64,000 bases of DNA from Bradyrhizobium sp. Ce-3 (GCF_022835695.1 NZ_BQUV01000007.1:124001-188000); one strand, 5' to 3'. Shown: positions 35,592 to 45,964, counted from the stretch's first letter. Numbers and translations: made by a program. The notes: a model not told the origin generated them from the sequence alone.

Positions 35592-36182
35592 ATGATGGCA
35601 ACCCAGGCCGAACGGCGCGAGAAGACCAGAGCCGCGATCGTCAAGGCGGCGCGGCGCACCTTTGGCGAGCGCGGCTTTGCGACGGCGACGATGGACGATA
35701 TCGCGAGCGGCGCGCGGGTCGCCAAGGGCGCGGTCTATCATCACTTCGCGACCAAGGAGGCGGTGTTCGAGGCGGTGTTCGAGCAGGTCTCGATCGACCT
35801 CGTCGCCGATCTCGACCGCATCTCGCGCGCCGAGAACGATCCGCTCGCGGCGATGGCGGCGGGCACGCAGGGCTATTTCGCGGCATGCTCGAAGGGCCCG
35901 ACCGGCCAGATCATTTTGCGCGATGGCCCCGCCGTGCTGGGCTGGGAGCGCTGGCGCGAGATCGACGCCAAGCATTTCGGCGGCAAGTTTCCGCGTGCGC
36001 TGGCGGCGGCGATGGATGCCGGCGTGATCGCCAAGCAGCCGATCGAGCCCTTGGCGCGGCTGCTGCTCGGCGCGGTGACGGAAGCCGCGGTCGCGGTCTC
36101 GGCCGGGCCCGATATCGGCAAGACGGGCACCGATTACGCGCGCGCGTTCCGCTCGCTGCTCGATGCGCTGAGGGTGAAGTAA
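35592..36182 (+). CDS. TetR/AcrR-family repressor
   Basis: This is a 196-residue regulator. The N-terminal HTH is typical: AAIVKAARRTFGERGFATAT, then MDDIASGARVAKGAVYHHF at residues 34-52. The C-terminal ligand-binding domain has no recognised specificity. It starts with two adjacent ATG codons, either of which may be used. It is divergent from the SnoaL-like gene, and two 19-bp operator copies lie between them. The likely job is repression of both genes until a small molecule binds. Confidence 0.93.
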   Translation: MMATQAERREKTRAAIVKAARRTFGERGFATATMDDIASGARVAKGAVYHHFATKEAVFEAVFEQVSIDLVADLDRISRAENDPLAAMAAGTQGYFAACSKGPTGQIILRDGPAVLGWERWREIDAKHFGGKFPRALAAAMDAGVIAKQPIEPLARLLLGAVTEAAVAVSAGPDIGKTGTDYARAFRSLLDALRVK

Positions 36183-36197
36183 GCCAACATCTTTCCC

Positions 36198-36319
36198 GCC
36201 GTCCCGGCGCAGACCGGGACCCATAACCACGACCGTGAATTGCTGCGCAACGCCGGGGCCACAGCTCGCTTCAACAACGCGATCCTGTGGTTATGGGTCC
36301 CGGCCTTCGCCGGGACGAC
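36198..36319. repeat. Dispersed palindromic repeat, family B
   Basis: The left arm is CCGTCCCGGCGCAGACCGGG plus ACCCATAACCAC, and the inverted right arm is GTGGTTATGGGTCCCGGCC plus TTCGCCGGGACGAC. The 65-base centre is not shared with the copy at 6061-6180. Confidence 0.8.
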
Positions 36320-36344
36320 ACCGAGTTTGTGGTGGCGCCGCAGC

Positions 36345-37730
<1,386 letters not shown>

Positions 37731-37761
37731 TCAAATTTCGGAAGGCGGGGCACGCCTTTAA

Positions 37762-38544
37762 TCAGGCTTCCGTGCCGCCAGGCTCGGCCTTGCCGCCCCG
37801 GCGCCAGCGCTGCATCCACCGGTAGCCGGGCATCGCCAGCCGGGTCAGCGCGGCATCGACGGCCTCGTCGGTCAGCCGGGTCGAGGCCCAGCGGTAGATC
37901 AGCGCGTAGAACAGCCAGACCGTGAGGAACGAGACGAGACCGGCGATCGCCACGTCGGTGAAGAAATGACCGCCAAAGGCCATCCGCAGCCCGCTGGTGA
38001 CGATGCCGAACACGGTCGCCCCGGCGAAGGCCAGCGGCCGCCAGGCCGGCGGCGTCAACGCGGCCGGCGCATAGGTCCAGAACGCGGTGGCGCCCTCGCC
38101 GGAGAAGAACGAGCAATTGCGCGGGCAGCCGCCGCGCGGGTCCCACCACGGCATGAATTGCAGATCGCCGCCGAACTGCGTCACGAACACCGGCCGCGGC
38201 CGGCCCCAATAATTCTTGAAGGTGAAGTTGGTGAGCACGCCGGCCGAGAGCAGCATCGTGGTCAGCAGGAACACCGCGGCACGGCCGGACATCAGCATCG
38301 GCCGATCCGGCCGGATGAATTTCCAGACGATGGTCACGATCGCCGGCAGCACCAGCGCCCAGGCGATCCACATCGCCGCATCGCGCGCGAACTGCGCCAC
38401 GGCGTCGAGCTTCACGGGGAAGGTTTTCTCCGCGACATCGTAGAACAACGCGGCAAGCTTCAGGTCGAGCTCGGGATAGAGCCCGAACAGGATGCCGATG
38501 ACGAGCGCGAGCGCCAGCGCGATGAAAAGTCCGGTCCGGTTCAT
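37762..38544 (-). CDS. PAP2-family membrane phosphatase
   Basis: This is a 260-residue membrane protein with about six helices. The three phosphatase motifs are readable: KNYWGRPRP (KX6RP), FFSGEGATAF in place of the usual PSGH, and RMAFGGHFFTD (RX5HX3D). The replacement of the motif-2 histidine by glutamate is unusual, but the other catalytic residues are kept. Relatives remove phosphate from lipid A, undecaprenyl pyrophosphate or phosphatidic acid at the periplasmic face. The start at MNRTGLFIALALALVIG opens directly into the first helix. Confidence 0.88.
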   Translation of the reverse strand: MNRTGLFIALALALVIGILFGLYPELDLKLAALFYDVAEKTFPVKLDAVAQFARDAAMWIAWALVLPAIVTIVWKFIRPDRPMLMSGRAAVFLLTTMLLSAGVLTNFTFKNYWGRPRPVFVTQFGGDLQFMPWWDPRGGCPRNCSFFSGEGATAFWTYAPAALTPPAWRPLAFAGATVFGIVTSGLRMAFGGHFFTDVAIAGLVSFLTVWLFYALIYRWASTRLTDEAVDAALTRLAMPGYRWMQRWRRGGKAEPGGTEA

Positions 38545-38602
38545 GGCGCGCGGTTTAGCCGAGGCGGATGAGCATGGGAAGCATGCGCACTCCCTTACCC
38601 TT

Positions 38603-38761
38603 CCCTGGAGGGGGAGGGTCGGCTCACGTTGAGCGGAGCGAAACGTGAGCCGGGGTGGGGTGAAGGTCTCACAACATCTGCACTGCCCGATTGGAGGGAT
38701 CACCCCACCTCGGTTCGCATTTCGCTACGCTTCATGCGAACCGATCCTCCCCCTCCAGGGG
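38603..38761. repeat. Large intergenic inverted repeat, family C
   Basis: The outer arms CCCTGGAGGGGGAGG and CCTCCCCCTCCAGGGG enclose inner inverted segments (GGCTCACGTT with AACGTGAGCC). It separates the PAP2 gene from a small membrane protein gene. Related inverted repeats based on CTCCCC stretches occur near 45965 and 51418. Confidence 0.65.
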
Positions 38762-38776
38762 AGGATGGGAATCGGG

Positions 38777-39262
38777 TCACGGCTGCCGCGATTGCGACGG
38801 CAATGGCGGGGGTGGTGGCATGGGGCGCGGCGGCTCGCGCCAGGCGCCGGCGCTGCGGCCGGCGATCAGCCAGTAGACCAGGCCCGCGACGATGCCGGCG
38901 CCGGTCATGATCTCCATGTGCCGGCGCACGATGCCGTGGAATTGCATCATATCGGGATCGAACGGAACCAGCCCGAGATAGCAGGCCGCGCCGACGATCG
39001 CGCCGCCGACGGCATAGGCCAGCACGCTCCGGATGAAGAACGCCTCGGTGATCAGCACCACGATCAGCGCGGGCAGCAGCGCAAAGCCCGAGATGAAGAT
39101 GAAGCCGAAGCCGAGCACGACGTTGATTGCGCTCTGGTCGATCTGCCCGCCGAAATCGCTGATCTCGGGATACAGCACCGCGACGACCACGATGATCCCC
39201 GCCACGAAGCAGGCCATCAGGAAGCCGAAGCCGACGACGAACAGGCGGCCGATCAAGGCCAT
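38777..39262 (-). CDS. Hypothetical four-helix membrane protein
   Basis: This 161-residue protein has four clear hydrophobic helices (about residues 5-30, 46-72, 78-98 and 116-133) and a Pro/Arg-rich cytoplasmic tail (PPRPMPPPPPLPSQSRQP). I do not recognise a functional family. The start MALIGRLFVVGFGFLMACF is reasonable. It lies 4 bases after the rlmN stop on the same strand, so it is almost certainly in an operon with rlmN, although no functional link is known. Confidence 0.82.
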   Translation of the reverse strand: MALIGRLFVVGFGFLMACFVAGIIVVVAVLYPEISDFGGQIDQSAINVVLGFGFIFISGFALLPALIVVLITEAFFIRSVLAYAVGGAIVGAACYLGLVPFDPDMMQFHGIVRRHMEIMTGAGIVAGLVYWLIAGRSAGAWREPPRPMPPPPPLPSQSRQP

Positions 39263-39266
39263 CTAA

Positions 39267-40481
39267 CTAGTCCGTCATCGCCATCGCGCGCAGCGCCTGG
39301 CGCTCGCGGGCGGAGAGCTTTTCGGTCTCCGACTTGAGCTGGCCACAGGCGGCGAGGATGTCGCGGCCACGCGGCGTGCGCACCGGCGAGGAATAGCCGG
39401 CGTTGAAGATGTATTCGGAGAATTTCTCGATCTGCTCCCAGTCCGAGCATTCGTAGGCGGTGCCCGGCCACGGATTGAACGGGATCAGATTGATCTTGGC
39501 CGGAATGCCCTTGAGCAGCTTGACCAGCAGCTTGGCGTCATCGAGCGAATCGTTGACGCCCTTGAGCATCACATATTCGAAGGTGATGCGCCGCGCGTTG
39601 GAGGCGCCGGGATAGTCGCGGCAGGCCTGCAGCAATTCCTTGATCGGATATTTGCGGTTCAGCGGCACCAGCTCGTTGCGCAGCTCGTCGCGCACCGCAT
39701 GCAGCGAGATCGCGAGCATCACGCCGATCTCCTCGCCGGTGCGCTTGATGTTCGGCACCACACCCGAGGTCGACAGCGTGATGCGGCGGCGGGAAATGCC
39801 GATGCCTTCATTGTCGCCGACAATCAACAGCGCATCGCGCACCGCGTCGAAATTATACAGCGGCTCGCCCATCCCCATCATCACGATGTTGGTGACGCGG
39901 CGCGTGCCGTCCTCGCGGTCGGCCCAATCGTTGAGCCGGTCGCGCGCCACCATCACCTGGCCGACGATCTCGCCGGCGGTGAGGTTGCGCACCAGCCGCT
40001 GCGTGCCGGTGTGGCAGAACGAGCAGTTCAGCGTGCAACCGACCTGCGAGGAAACGCACAGCGTGCCGCGATCGGTCTCGGGGATGTAGACGCACTCGAC
40101 CTCGTGCGGCCGTTCGGCCTTGTCGCCGCTCGGCAGCCGCAGCAGCCATTTGCGGGTGCCGTCATTGGATATCTGCTCGGCGACCACCTCGGGGCGGTCG
40201 ACGGTAAAATGCTTCTCGAGCTCGGCGCGCATGTCCTTCGAGACGTTGGTCATCTCGCCGAAGTTCTTGGCGCCGCGGAAATACATCCAGCTCCAGAGCT
40301 GCTGGGTGCGCATCTTGCGCTGCGCCGGCGCGACCCCGATTTCGCCGAGGCGATCGGCGATCTCGGCGCGCGACAGCCCGATCAGCGACGGCTTGGCCGG
40401 CGGCACATAGCTCTCGAGCGGAACCTTCTCGACCAGCGCGCTGGCGCCGGAGACGGCCTTGGTGGTCACGGTGTCGGTCAT
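39267..40481 (-). CDS. rlmN: Dual-specificity 23S rRNA/tRNA adenine-C2 methyltransferase
   Basis: RlmN is a radical SAM enzyme that methylates C2 of A2503 in 23S rRNA and A37 in several tRNAs. The 404-residue protein shows the [4Fe-4S] cysteines in [13 protein letters not shown] near residues 146-158, the [12 protein letters not shown] motif, and the second catalytic cysteine in [13 protein letters not shown] near residue 383. The N-terminal extension ([18 protein letters not shown]) is usual. It is followed within 4 bases by a small membrane protein gene on the same strand. Confidence 0.96.
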   Translation of the reverse strand: MTDTVTTKAVSGASALVEKVPLESYVPPAKPSLIGLSRAEIADRLGEIGVAPAQRKMRTQQLWSWMYFRGAKNFGEMTNVSKDMRAELEKHFTVDRPEVVAEQISNDGTRKWLLRLPSGDKAERPHEVECVYIPETDRGTLCVSSQVGCTLNCSFCHTGTQRLVRNLTAGEIVGQVMVARDRLNDWADREDGTRRVTNIVMMGMGEPLYNFDAVRDALLIVGDNEGIGISRRRITLSTSGVVPNIKRTGEEIGVMLAISLHAVRDELRNELVPLNRKYPIKELLQACRDYPGASNARRITFEYVMLKGVNDSLDDAKLLVKLLKGIPAKINLIPFNPWPGTAYECSDWEQIEKFSEYIFNAGYSSPVRTPRGRDILAACGQLKSETEKLSARERQALRAMAMTD

Positions 40482-40557
40482 GAAACCTCAAATAGGCCTT
40501 CCAGCCGGTGCTGGAAAGCCTCCAAATACCTCGATTTTAGGGCCTTAGGTCGTCTCT

Positions 40558-41145
40558 CTAGCGCCGGCAGTCCTGCCCAAGCCGGTCGAGCGCCTGCGCC
40601 AGACCCTTCAGTGAGAACGTATCGATTGTCTCGGTGCCCTTGGCCGAGACGGCTTTTACCGTCAGCTCGGCCGATTTGCGCATGGATTCCACCATCCGCT
40701 CCTCTTCGGCCGCATTCTTGATCCAGAGGCCGTCGCCCTGCGTGTACATCGCATAGGTTCCGCCGCCGACCTGGAGCGTCGATTCCGAGCCCGGCTTCAC
40801 GGAGTAGCCGATCATGATCGAGACTTCGTTGACGACCTTCTCGGCCGGACGGGTCGAGATGAAGGCATAGGCCGGATCGCGCGGCCGATTCGCCGGATTG
40901 GTCTTCGACGAGGACGGCTTGGCGAGCGCAAAGCACACCTTCTTGCCGTTGGGCGATGCCGTGTACGCGCCCCAGGTGCCGAATTGGCCGATCAGCGTCG
41001 GCTCCGCGCCGCCGGCCGCAGCCGCGGCGGCCGAAGGCGCCGGCTTGGCCGCTTCTTTCTTGGGTGCAGCCTGCGTCGGTGCGAGGGTGATGATCCCGCA
41101 CAGGATGCAAGCCGCCAACGATGTCAGAATCTGCCGCACGGCCAA
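40558..41145 (-). CDS. Invasion-associated locus B (IalB) family protein
   Basis: This is a 195-residue secreted protein. A signal peptide covers about residues 1-26, then an Ala/Pro/Lys linker, then the IalB domain (IGQFGTWGAYTASPNGKKVC, later RPAEKVVNEVSIMIGY and the C-terminal FSLKGLAQALDRLGQDC). Two cysteines, one in the first strand and one near the C-terminus, could form a disulfide. The family was named for Bartonella erythrocyte invasion but is widespread in non-pathogenic Rhizobiales, where its role is unknown. It probably acts in the periplasm. Confidence 0.9.
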   Translation of the reverse strand: MAVRQILTSLAACILCGIITLAPTQAAPKKEAAKPAPSAAAAAAGGAEPTLIGQFGTWGAYTASPNGKKVCFALAKPSSSKTNPANRPRDPAYAFISTRPAEKVVNEVSIMIGYSVKPGSESTLQVGGGTYAMYTQGDGLWIKNAAEEERMVESMRKSAELTVKAVSAKGTETIDTFSLKGLAQALDRLGQDCRR

Positions 41146-41312
41146 CTGGTTCCCCCATCATTGTGACTGCAAGATGGCCCGGCGATTCCCCCTCCGCCGG
41201 CTCGGATGGATAACCGGGAAACGCTTGTTTGGGAAGGCAGTTAGGCCGAAAGACGAACGCCGGTCACCGTCGTGCGCGGATCGCTGTTCGCGATCCCTTG
41301 ATCATCCCTCGA

Positions 41313-42152
41313 TCATCCCTTGGCGCGCGCCGCGCGTTGCTTCTCCCACTGTTCGTCGGTCCATTGCAGCAGGTCCTCGGCGCCGGAACTGCGCAGATGC
41401 GCGCCGCCATCCTGCACCACCATCTCGCCATTGATGTAGCCGGCCTGATCGGAGATCAGGAAGCTCGCGAGATTGGCGAGCTCGGAATGCTCGCCGGCGC
41501 GGCCGAGCGGATTGCGCTGCGACCAGGTCTCGCCGCGCGCTTCGGGGCGCAACTGCCCGGTCGCACCTGGCGTGGGGAACGCGCCCGGCGCGATCGCCAC
41601 GGTGCGGATGCCCTTCGGGCCCCATTCGACCGCGAGGCTCCTGGTCATCGCCAGCACCGCGGTCTTGGCCATCGACGACGGCACGGTGAAGGCGCGGCCG
41701 GTAATGGTGGAGGTCGAAAGGATCGAGAGCACCACGCCCTTGTGCTTGGCCTCGATCCAGCGGCGGCCGGCGGCGAGTGTGCAGTACATCGTGCCATGCA
41801 GTGTCGGCGCCAGGATCGCGTCCGCCGCGCGGAATGACAAATGTTCGCTCTGCGCAATAAAGGTTGCGGCAGCATTGTTGACGAGTACGTCGATCGGCGC
41901 GTCCTGCCAAATTTGATCCATCATCGCCTCGACCGCGGCGCCGTCGCGAATATCGCAGCGCGCGATCGAAACCTTGGCGCCGAGTTCGCTGCGGAATTTG
42001 CCTGCGGTTTCCTCCAGCAGCCCCTCGCGCCGCCCGCAGATGATCAGTTCGGCGCCGAGTTCGGCGAAGCGGCGGCCCATCGCCGCGCCAAGGCCGGAGC
42101 CGCCGCCGGTGATCAGGATGCGCTTTTTCGCTAGCAGGCCTTTTTCAAACAT
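41313..42152 (-). CDS. SDR protein, 2,4-dienoyl-CoA reductase-like
   Basis: This is a 279-residue short-chain dehydrogenase. The cofactor loop ITGGGSGLGAAMGRRFAE is near residues 13-30 and NNAA near 92. The classical catalytic Tyr of YXXXK is absent: the segment reads FTVPSSMAKTAVLAMT, so only the Lys remains. Together with SLAVEWGPKGIRTVAIAPG, this matches the 2,4-dienoyl-CoA reductase branch of fatty-acid beta-oxidation. I start at MFEKGLLAKK because GAGGG lies upstream. It is divergent from a quinone oxidoreductase gene 89 bases away. Confidence 0.9.
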   Translation of the reverse strand: MFEKGLLAKKRILITGGGSGLGAAMGRRFAELGAELIICGRREGLLEETAGKFRSELGAKVSIARCDIRDGAAVEAMMDQIWQDAPIDVLVNNAAATFIAQSEHLSFRAADAILAPTLHGTMYCTLAAGRRWIEAKHKGVVLSILSTSTITGRAFTVPSSMAKTAVLAMTRSLAVEWGPKGIRTVAIAPGAFPTPGATGQLRPEARGETWSQRNPLGRAGEHSELANLASFLISDQAGYINGEMVVQDGGAHLRSSGAEDLLQWTDEQWEKQRAARAKG

Positions 42153-42241
42153 AGTTTGATCCCTCCGCACTGTATTGTCGCTCCGCTGCAAATCCGGCAT
42201 GAAGCTTTCAGGTCTTTTGCGTCCGAAACTCAGGTGTGTCC

Positions 42242-43222
42242 ATGAAAGCCATCCTCTGCTCGCAATACTGTCAACCCGACGATCTCGTGCTGGCTGACGT
42301 GCCCGATCCGGTGGCCGGTCCGGGCGAAGCCGTGATCGCGATCAAGGCGGCGGCGCTGAACTTCTTCGACATCCTGATGATCCAGGGCAAGTACCAGATC
42401 AAGCCGCCGTTCCCGTTCTCGCCGGCCGCCGAAGTCGCCGGCGTGATCGAGAGCGTCGGCGCCGGCGTCACCGATCTCAAAGTCGGCGACCGCGTCGTGG
42501 CCTCGTGCGGCCATAACGGTGCGCGCGACAAGATCGCATTGCCCGCGAATTCGATCGTGAAGATTCCCGACAATCTCGATTACGATCGCGCCGCCGGCAT
42601 CATCATCATCTACGGCACCGCGCTGCATGCGCTGGAAGACCGCGCCAGCCCGAAGCCGGGCGAGACGCTCGCGGTGCTCGGCGCTGCCGGCGGCACCGGC
42701 CTTGCCGCGTGCGAACTCGGCAAACTGATGGGGCTGAAGGTGATCGCCTGCGCGTCGTCGGACGAGAAGCTCGCCTTCGCCAAGCAGCACGGCGCCGAGC
42801 TGACGCTGAACTACGCCAACGAAGATCTCAAGGAAGGCCTGCGCAAGCTGACCGACGGCAAGGGCGCCGACATCGTGTTCGATCCGGTCGGCGGCACCTA
42901 TGCCGAGGCCGCGCTGCGCTCGACCGCATGGGAAGGCCGCTTCCTGGTGATCGGCTTTGCCGCCGGCGACATTCCGAAGATCCCGCTCAACCTCGCGCTG
43001 CTGAAGGGCTGCGACATCCGCGGCGTGTTCTGGGGCGCGTGGGCGCGGCAGAATCCGGAGAAGAACCGCAAGAACCTCGAGAAGCTCGTGCAGTGGACCG
43101 CGGAGGGCAAGATCTCCTCGCATGTCGACCGCACCTTCCCGCTGTCGCAGACCGCGGAAGCCTTGAAAGTGCTCGCCGGCCGCAAGGCGATGGGCAAGGT
43201 GATCCTGCATCCGGGCAGCTGA
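42242..43222 (+). CDS. NADPH:quinone oxidoreductase (zinc-free MDR family)
   Basis: This is a 326-residue medium-chain reductase. The start MKAILCSQYCQPDDLVLADV and the NADPH-binding loop VLGAAGGTGLAACELGKLMG near residues 146-165 are typical of QOR-type enzymes. The structural zinc cysteines of alcohol dehydrogenases are missing. It probably reduces quinones or enoyl compounds. A GTG six bases upstream would add two residues. It is divergent from the dienoyl-CoA-reductase-like SDR, so both could serve unsaturated acyl or carbonyl compounds. That link is inference. Confidence 0.9.
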   Translation: MKAILCSQYCQPDDLVLADVPDPVAGPGEAVIAIKAAALNFFDILMIQGKYQIKPPFPFSPAAEVAGVIESVGAGVTDLKVGDRVVASCGHNGARDKIALPANSIVKIPDNLDYDRAAGIIIIYGTALHALEDRASPKPGETLAVLGAAGGTGLAACELGKLMGLKVIACASSDEKLAFAKQHGAELTLNYANEDLKEGLRKLTDGKGADIVFDPVGGTYAEAALRSTAWEGRFLVIGFAAGDIPKIPLNLALLKGCDIRGVFWGAWARQNPEKNRKNLEKLVQWTAEGKISSHVDRTFPLSQTAEALKVLAGRKAMGKVILHPGS

Positions 43223-43250
43223 GGACAGACGACCGCGCACCTTACTAACA

Positions 43251-43407
43251 CCGTCACCCCCGCGCAAAGGCTCCGCCTTTGTCGCTGGAGGAGCGCGTAG
43301 CGCGTCTCGAAGGGTCGACGGCCCGACTGGTGGCCGTGCATCCTTCGAGGCTCGCAAGAGCTCGCACCTCCAGCGACAAAGGCAAAGCCTTTGCGCGGGG
43401 ATGACGG
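43251..43407. repeat. Large intergenic inverted repeat, family D
   Basis: The outer arms CGTCACCCCCGCGCAAAGGC (left) and GCCTTTGCGCGGGGATGACG (right) are nearly perfect over 20 bases, and inner segments (CCGCCTTTGTCGCTGGAG with CTCCAGCGACAAAGGC) also pair. It is immediately followed by a family A repeat, so two different elements are stacked in one 296-base gap. Confidence 0.8.
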
Positions 43408-43420
43408 ATCAAGAGTTTCG

Positions 43421-43507
43421 TAGCCCGGATGGAGCGCAGCGAAATCCGGGACCGAAAGATCCGCGGTTGAAGCAATCCCGGATTGCGCTTCGCTTCATCC
43501 GGGCTAC
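43421..43507. repeat. Dispersed palindromic repeat, family A
   Basis: TAGCCCGGATGGAGCGCAGC with AAATCCGGG is at the left and the inverted TTGCGCTTCGCTTCATCCGG with GCTAC is at the right. It ends 12 bases before the ykvA-like gene. Confidence 0.87.
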
Positions 43508-43518
43508 GGCTGCCAGGC

Positions 43519-43896
43519 TCACGCCTCCTCCGGCACCCCGCGCTTCAGCGCGGCGCGCGCGGCTTCGCGGTGCTCCGGCGTGATGTGGCTTGCCACCATG
43601 CGGAGCGCGGTGGCGAGAACCGCGGCGTCGTCGGTGAAGCCGAGGATCGGCAGCATGTCCGGCACGAAATCGAACGGCAGGATGAAATAGGCGATCGCGC
43701 CGAGCAGCGCGGCCTGAACATGGCGCGGCGTCTGGCGGTCGAAGGCGCAGTAATAGGCGGCCAGCAGGTCCTCGGCGAAGGGCAGGCTCGCCACCACCTT
43801 CTTGAACTTGATCCAGAAACGGCGGCGCACGCTTTCCGGATCCTGCGCCAGCCGGTCGGCAGGCCCAAATCCCACGCCGTGTTCGCTCGATGTCAT
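43519..43896 (-). CDS. YkvA-family (DUF1232) protein
   Basis: This 125-residue protein has the DUF1232 core AAYYCAFDRQTPRHVQAALL and GAIAYFILPFDFVPDMLPIL followed by GFTDDAAVL, including the characteristic LPFDFVPD turn and two hydrophobic helices. The biochemical role of the family is unknown. It is thought to be membrane-associated. The gene lies 91 bases downstream of phhB, on the same strand. Confidence 0.88.
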   Translation of the reverse strand: MTSSEHGVGFGPADRLAQDPESVRRRFWIKFKKVVASLPFAEDLLAAYYCAFDRQTPRHVQAALLGAIAYFILPFDFVPDMLPILGFTDDAAVLATALRMVASHITPEHREAARAALKRGVPEEA

Positions 43897-43987
43897 CGCA
43901 GGGTTCCTCGACGCCGCGACAATTCCGCGGCGGACGCTTCGAATCTGGGGATGTCGGCCAACCGGTGCAAGGTTGTGCGCGCCGGGG

Positions 43988-44293
43988 TCAATTGACCCCG
44001 AGCTGCCGTGCGATCGCGTTCATGGCCTTGGCCAGGTCGATATCGCGCTTGGTCACCCCGCCGACATCATGGGTCGCCAGCACGACCTCGACCGTCTTGT
44101 AGACGTTCTTCCATTCGGGGTGATGGTCGTTCTTTTCGGCAACCAGGGCGGCGCGCGCCATGAAGCCGAAAGCCTCGTTGAAGTCCTTGAACACGAAGGT
44201 CTTTGCGATCGCCTCGCGGCCCGGCGTCTCCGACCAGCCGGCCAGTTCCCAAAGGGCGGCTTTCCTTGCTTCCGCTGACAGCCGTTCGACCAT
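43988..44293 (-). CDS. phhB: 4a-hydroxytetrahydrobiopterin dehydratase
   Basis: This pterin-4a-carbinolamine dehydratase recycles the pterin cofactor after aromatic amino-acid hydroxylation and is also linked to molybdopterin or folate metabolism in bacteria. The 101-residue protein has the catalytic histidine cluster in [17 protein letters not shown] near residues 57-73 and the closing [18 protein letters not shown] start at [10 protein letters not shown], which has GGGAGAA upstream. The longer frame adds 20 residues with no Shine-Dalgarno. No hydroxylase gene is adjacent. Confidence 0.93.
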   Translation of the reverse strand: MVERLSAEARKAALWELAGWSETPGREAIAKTFVFKDFNEAFGFMARAALVAEKNDHHPEWKNVYKTVEVVLATHDVGGVTKRDIDLAKAMNAIARQLGVN

Positions 44294-44403
44294 GGCAATT
44301 CTCCCGTTTGGCACCGACCTTAGCCTAACTGCCGGCCTCAGGGTGGGATCCACGCCGAAATTAAGGCCGAAATCGCGTCCTATCGCCGCTGGTAACCATG
44401 ACG

Positions 44404-44418
44404 CAGATGTAACATCTG
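44404..44418. promoter_or_regulatory. 15-bp perfect palindrome
   Basis: CAGATGT-A-ACATCTG lies in the 211-base gap between phhB and the TAXI-family gene, 87 bases before the latter. It is a typical operator size, and the binding protein is unknown. Confidence 0.4.
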
Positions 44419-44504
44419 TCCATTCAGTAATTTGCTACACATAGGGGGTGTATGCGCGTTGGTAGTTTTCCGAGATTGAGCCCCGACGATTGTTTGCGAG
44501 ATCG

Positions 44505-45908
44505 ATGACAGACGGCTCCGCCAGCATATCGCCCAAGCCGCTGCGTTCGGCCAAGCGGCGGCTGATGTTCGTTTTGATCGCAGGCGCGCTCGCCATCATC
44601 GGCGCGACGGCCGCCGGCTACTACTTCGCGGTGCGTCCGGTGACGCTGCGGATCGCAGTCGGCCCCGCCAACAGCGATGACCTCAAGGTCGTGCAGGCGC
44701 TGGCGCAGGCCTTCAACAACCAGCAGCATACCCAGGTCAAGCTGAGACCGGTGCAGACCGACGGCGCCACCGCCAGCGCGCAGACGCTGGCCGACGGCAA
44801 GGCCGATCTCGCCATCATCCGCGGCGACCTCGAGGTGCCGAAGAATGCGCAAGCGGTCGCGACCCTGCGCAAGAACGTCGTGGTGATGTGGGTGCCGCCG
44901 GCGAAGGGCAAGGTGAAGAAGTCCGCCAGGATCACCAAGATCGCGCAACTGTCCGGCCGCAAGATCGGCGTCGTCGGACGCACGCCGGCCAATGTCAATT
45001 TGCTGAAGCTGATCCTGACGCAATACGGCGTCGACCCGATGAAGGTCGAGATCGTGCAATTCCCGGCCAATGAGGCGGCCGACGCCATCAAGAACCTGAA
45101 GGCCGACGCCTATCTCGCCGTGGGACCTGCCAACAGCAAGATCACGATCGATGCGATCACGGCGTCGGTCAAGGACGGTGGCGAACCGACCTTCCTGCCG
45201 ATCGACGCCTCCGAGGCGATCGCGCAGAACCATCCGGCCTATGAGGCCGCGGAGATCCCGGCCGGCTCGCTCGGCTCCGCCGACCGGCCCGACGACGAGG
45301 TCAAGACGATCAGCTTCTCGCACCACATCGTTGCGCGAAAAGGCCTGTCGGACGCCACGGTCGCGGCCTTCACGCGGCAATTGTTCGCGATCCGGCAGTC
45401 GCTCAAGAACGACTTCCCGCTCGCCGCCAAGATCGAGACCCCCGACACCGACAAGGACGCCACCATTCCGGTGCATCCGGGCGCGGCCGCCTTCGTCGAC
45501 GGTGAGGAAAAGACCTTCCTCGACCGCTACAGCGATTACATCTGGTGGAGCCTGATGGCGTTCTCGGCGATGGGCTCGGCCGGTGCGTGGTTCGCCGGCT
45601 ATCTCAAGCAGGACGAGCGCAACACCAACACCTCGCAGCGCGAACGCCTGCTGGAGATGCTGAAGGCCGCGCGGCAAAGCGATTCGACCGAAGAGCTCGA
45701 CCAGTTGCAGGCCGAAGCCGACGACATCCTGCGCCACACGCTGGACTGCTTCGAGCACGGCGCGATCGAGGAAGGCACGCTGACCGCGTTCAACATCGCC
45801 CTCGAGCAATTCCACAACGCCGTCGCCGACCGCAAGGCGCTGCTGCTGAGCATGCCGCAGAATCTGCAGCGCACCGCGACGCAGTTCAGGGCGGCGGGCA
45901 CGGCGTAG
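44505..45908 (+). CDS. TAXI-family TRAP solute-binding protein, membrane-anchored
   Basis: This is a 467-residue protein of the TAXI (TRAP-associated extracytoplasmic immunogenic) type. A transmembrane helix at about residues 20-43 anchors it, then a periplasmic binding domain follows (RIAVGPANSDDLKVVQALAQ, then DGKADLAIIRGDLEVP, and GRKIGVVGRTPANVN). A second helix lies at about 345-367 (WWSLMAFSAMGSAGAWFAGY), with a cytoplasmic coiled-coil-like tail after it. The second helix and tail are unlike soluble TAXI proteins. No TRAP permease is adjacent, so it may be a sensor or may serve a distant transporter. Confidence 0.87.
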   Translation: MTDGSASISPKPLRSAKRRLMFVLIAGALAIIGATAAGYYFAVRPVTLRIAVGPANSDDLKVVQALAQAFNNQQHTQVKLRPVQTDGATASAQTLADGKADLAIIRGDLEVPKNAQAVATLRKNVVVMWVPPAKGKVKKSARITKIAQLSGRKIGVVGRTPANVNLLKLILTQYGVDPMKVEIVQFPANEAADAIKNLKADAYLAVGPANSKITIDAITASVKDGGEPTFLPIDASEAIAQNHPAYEAAEIPAGSLGSADRPDDEVKTISFSHHIVARKGLSDATVAAFTRQLFAIRQSLKNDFPLAAKIETPDTDKDATIPVHPGAAAFVDGEEKTFLDRYSDYIWWSLMAFSAMGSAGAWFAGYLKQDERNTNTSQRERLLEMLKAARQSDSTEELDQLQAEADDILRHTLDCFEHGAIEEGTLTAFNIALEQFHNAVADRKALLLSMPQNLQRTATQFRAAGTA

Positions 45909-45964
45909 AAGCGCCATCACTCCTCTATCCGCCAACGCCTGTGAGGGACTCCCCGGCGGCAGGG

